Below, in pieces: positions 5,102 to 5,812 of a stretch of 5,812 nt of DNA. Below the pieces are notes generated by a model. It was not told the DNA's origin. It saw only the letters and a program-made list of their open reading frames with translations, and searched no databases. The stretch spans positions 1-5,812 of the forward strand of contig JAUXOH010000210.1 in assembly GCA_030682505.1 (NCBI GenBank). The letters are read 5' to 3'. The DNA comes from Candidatus Didemnitutus sp. (GTDB taxonomy: Bacteria > Verrucomicrobiota > Verrucomicrobiia > Opitutales > Opitutaceae). Every line of letters starts with the position of its first letter. Positions within the stretch are counted from its first letter, which is position 1. The position numbers and the translations under genes were made by a program.

Positions 5102-5812
5102 TCAGTTGAAGAAGGGACGGAGCGAACTGGCGAGCCGGTCGAACTGCTGCTGCTGCTCGCGGTAAACCGTTTGGGCGCGACGATCCGGTTGGCAGCGCGT
5201 GCTCTCGTCCATCTCCACCGTCGCAGCGCACAGGTCCGCCAGCGGCAGGTTCGCGCCGAGTTGGTGGGCATGGCACCACACCGCTTGGATCGCGCCGCCG
5301 AGCGCGGCCCCCTCGTCCGCCTTCATCTTCACCACGGGCAACCCGAAGACATCGGCCATGATTTGCCGCCACTGGGGCGACCGGGCACCGCCACCGGTGA
5401 GCCGGATCTCCTGCGGCTTGATGCCGAGGGCCGTGAGCCGGCGCAGGCCGTGGTTCATGCCCAGCGTCGCGCCTTCCATGGCGGCCCGCATCAGGTGCCC
5501 GGGTGTGCCGTTGGCCCGCGTGAGTCCGAACAACACGCCCTTGCCGTGAGGCAGGTTCGGGGTGCGCTCGCCGTCCAGATAGGGCAGCAACACCAGTCCG
5601 CCGGCACCGGAGGGGACGCCAGCCACGGCCGCATCCACCGCGGCGTGATCCAGACCCGCGAGGGTGCGAAACTGTTCGGTGACCCCCGTGACATTCATCG
5701 TGCAGACCAGCGGCAGCCAACCACCGGTGGAGGAACAAAACGCCGCGATTTCTCCCAAGGGATCGATCACGGGTTGGTTGCTGTGCGCGTAAATCGTGCC
5801 GCTCGTGCCGAA
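5102..5812 (-). CDS. xylB: Xylulokinase-like FGGY sugar kinase, 5'-truncated by window edge
   Basis: ATP-dependent kinase, most likely phosphorylating D-xylulose for the pentose phosphate pathway. The open frame continues to the right edge without a start: the last bases read, on the minus strand, FGTSGTIYAHSNQPVIDPLG, the GTSG strand that opens the second half of XylB. Of 236 visible residues, LPYLDGERTPN lies at 76-86 (xylulokinases characteristically have YL-GERTP), and GGGARSPQWRQIMAD at 140-154 is the FGGY family signature 2 region. EGAALGGAIQA follows at about 167-177, and the C-terminal helix ends in RPFFN. About 260 N-terminal residues, including the catalytic Asp, are outside the window. 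The GTG at 5768-5770 is an internal Val codon. No strong terminator follows the stop; a weak 5-bp stem (5080-5096) lacks a T-tract. Other FGGY substrates cannot be excluded without the N-terminal half. Confidence 0.88.
   Translation of the reverse strand, partial: FGTSGTIYAHSNQPVIDPLGEIAAFCSSTGGWLPLVCTMNVTGVTEQFRTLAGLDHAAVDAAVAGVPSGAGGLVLLPYLDGERTPNLPHGKGVLFGLTRANGTPGHLMRAAMEGATLGMNHGLRRLTALGIKPQEIRLTGGGARSPQWRQIMADVFGLPVVKMKADEGAALGGAIQAVWCHAHQLGANLPLADLCAATVEMDESTRCQPDRRAQTVYREQQQQFDRLASSLRPFFN

Noticed and set aside
4725..5738. A 337-codon minus-strand frame overlapping the kinase and DUF971 genes
   Set aside because: It is out of frame with both recognised genes, Arg/Pro/Ala-rich, and without family motifs.

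Overview
The window is a GC-rich (roughly 60-65% by eye), densely coded bacterial chromosome segment from a Gram-negative organism, since it carries lipid A genes. The LpxC-FabZ fusion, high GC, an EF-P with an Asn-tipped loop and a xylulokinase of the 'YLDGERTPN' type together fit a Verrucomicrobiota (Opitutaceae-like) genome best. LpxC-FabZ fusions are also usual in Bacteroidota, but those genomes are typically much lower in GC. The taxonomic call is an inference, at about 0.6-0.7 confidence.

Layout. 1-441 (+): C-terminal two thirds of a beta-class carbonic anhydrase, cut by the window edge. 442-622: short intergenic stretch with no convincing terminator or promoter. 623-1696 (+): a cysteine synthase-family PLP enzyme with an unusual cysteine-containing tail. 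1715-1744: a strong hairpin with its T-tract on the minus strand, lying between the convergent cysteine synthase and efp genes. 1775-2332 (-): elongation factor P. 2333-2558: divergent intergenic region with a credible minus-strand efp promoter and small repeats on the lpxC side. 2559-3890 (+): fused LpxC-FabZ. 3894-4679 (+): LpxA, three bases downstream. 4681-5010 (-): small DUF971 protein whose stop faces the lpxA stop across one base. 5102-5812 (-): C-terminal half of a xylulokinase-like FGGY kinase, running off the right edge.

How the genes work together. The lpxC-fabZ and lpxA pair forms a compact lipid A/fatty acid branch-point operon. LpxA acylates UDP-GlcNAc with an (R)-3-hydroxyacyl chain from ACP, LpxC deacetylates the product, and FabZ competes for the same 3-hydroxyacyl-ACP pool by dehydrating it toward membrane fatty acids. 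efp, read divergently, supports translation of polyproline stretches. The carbonic anhydrase, cysteine synthase, DUF971 protein and sugar kinase are ordinary metabolic genes with no obvious functional link to one another.

I found no mobile element, CRISPR array, RNA gene, defence or biosynthetic system. The window looks like core genome. The points most worth a second look are molecular: the EF-P tip residue, a DUF971 protein lacking its usual zinc cysteines, and the cysteine-rich tail on the cysteine synthase.
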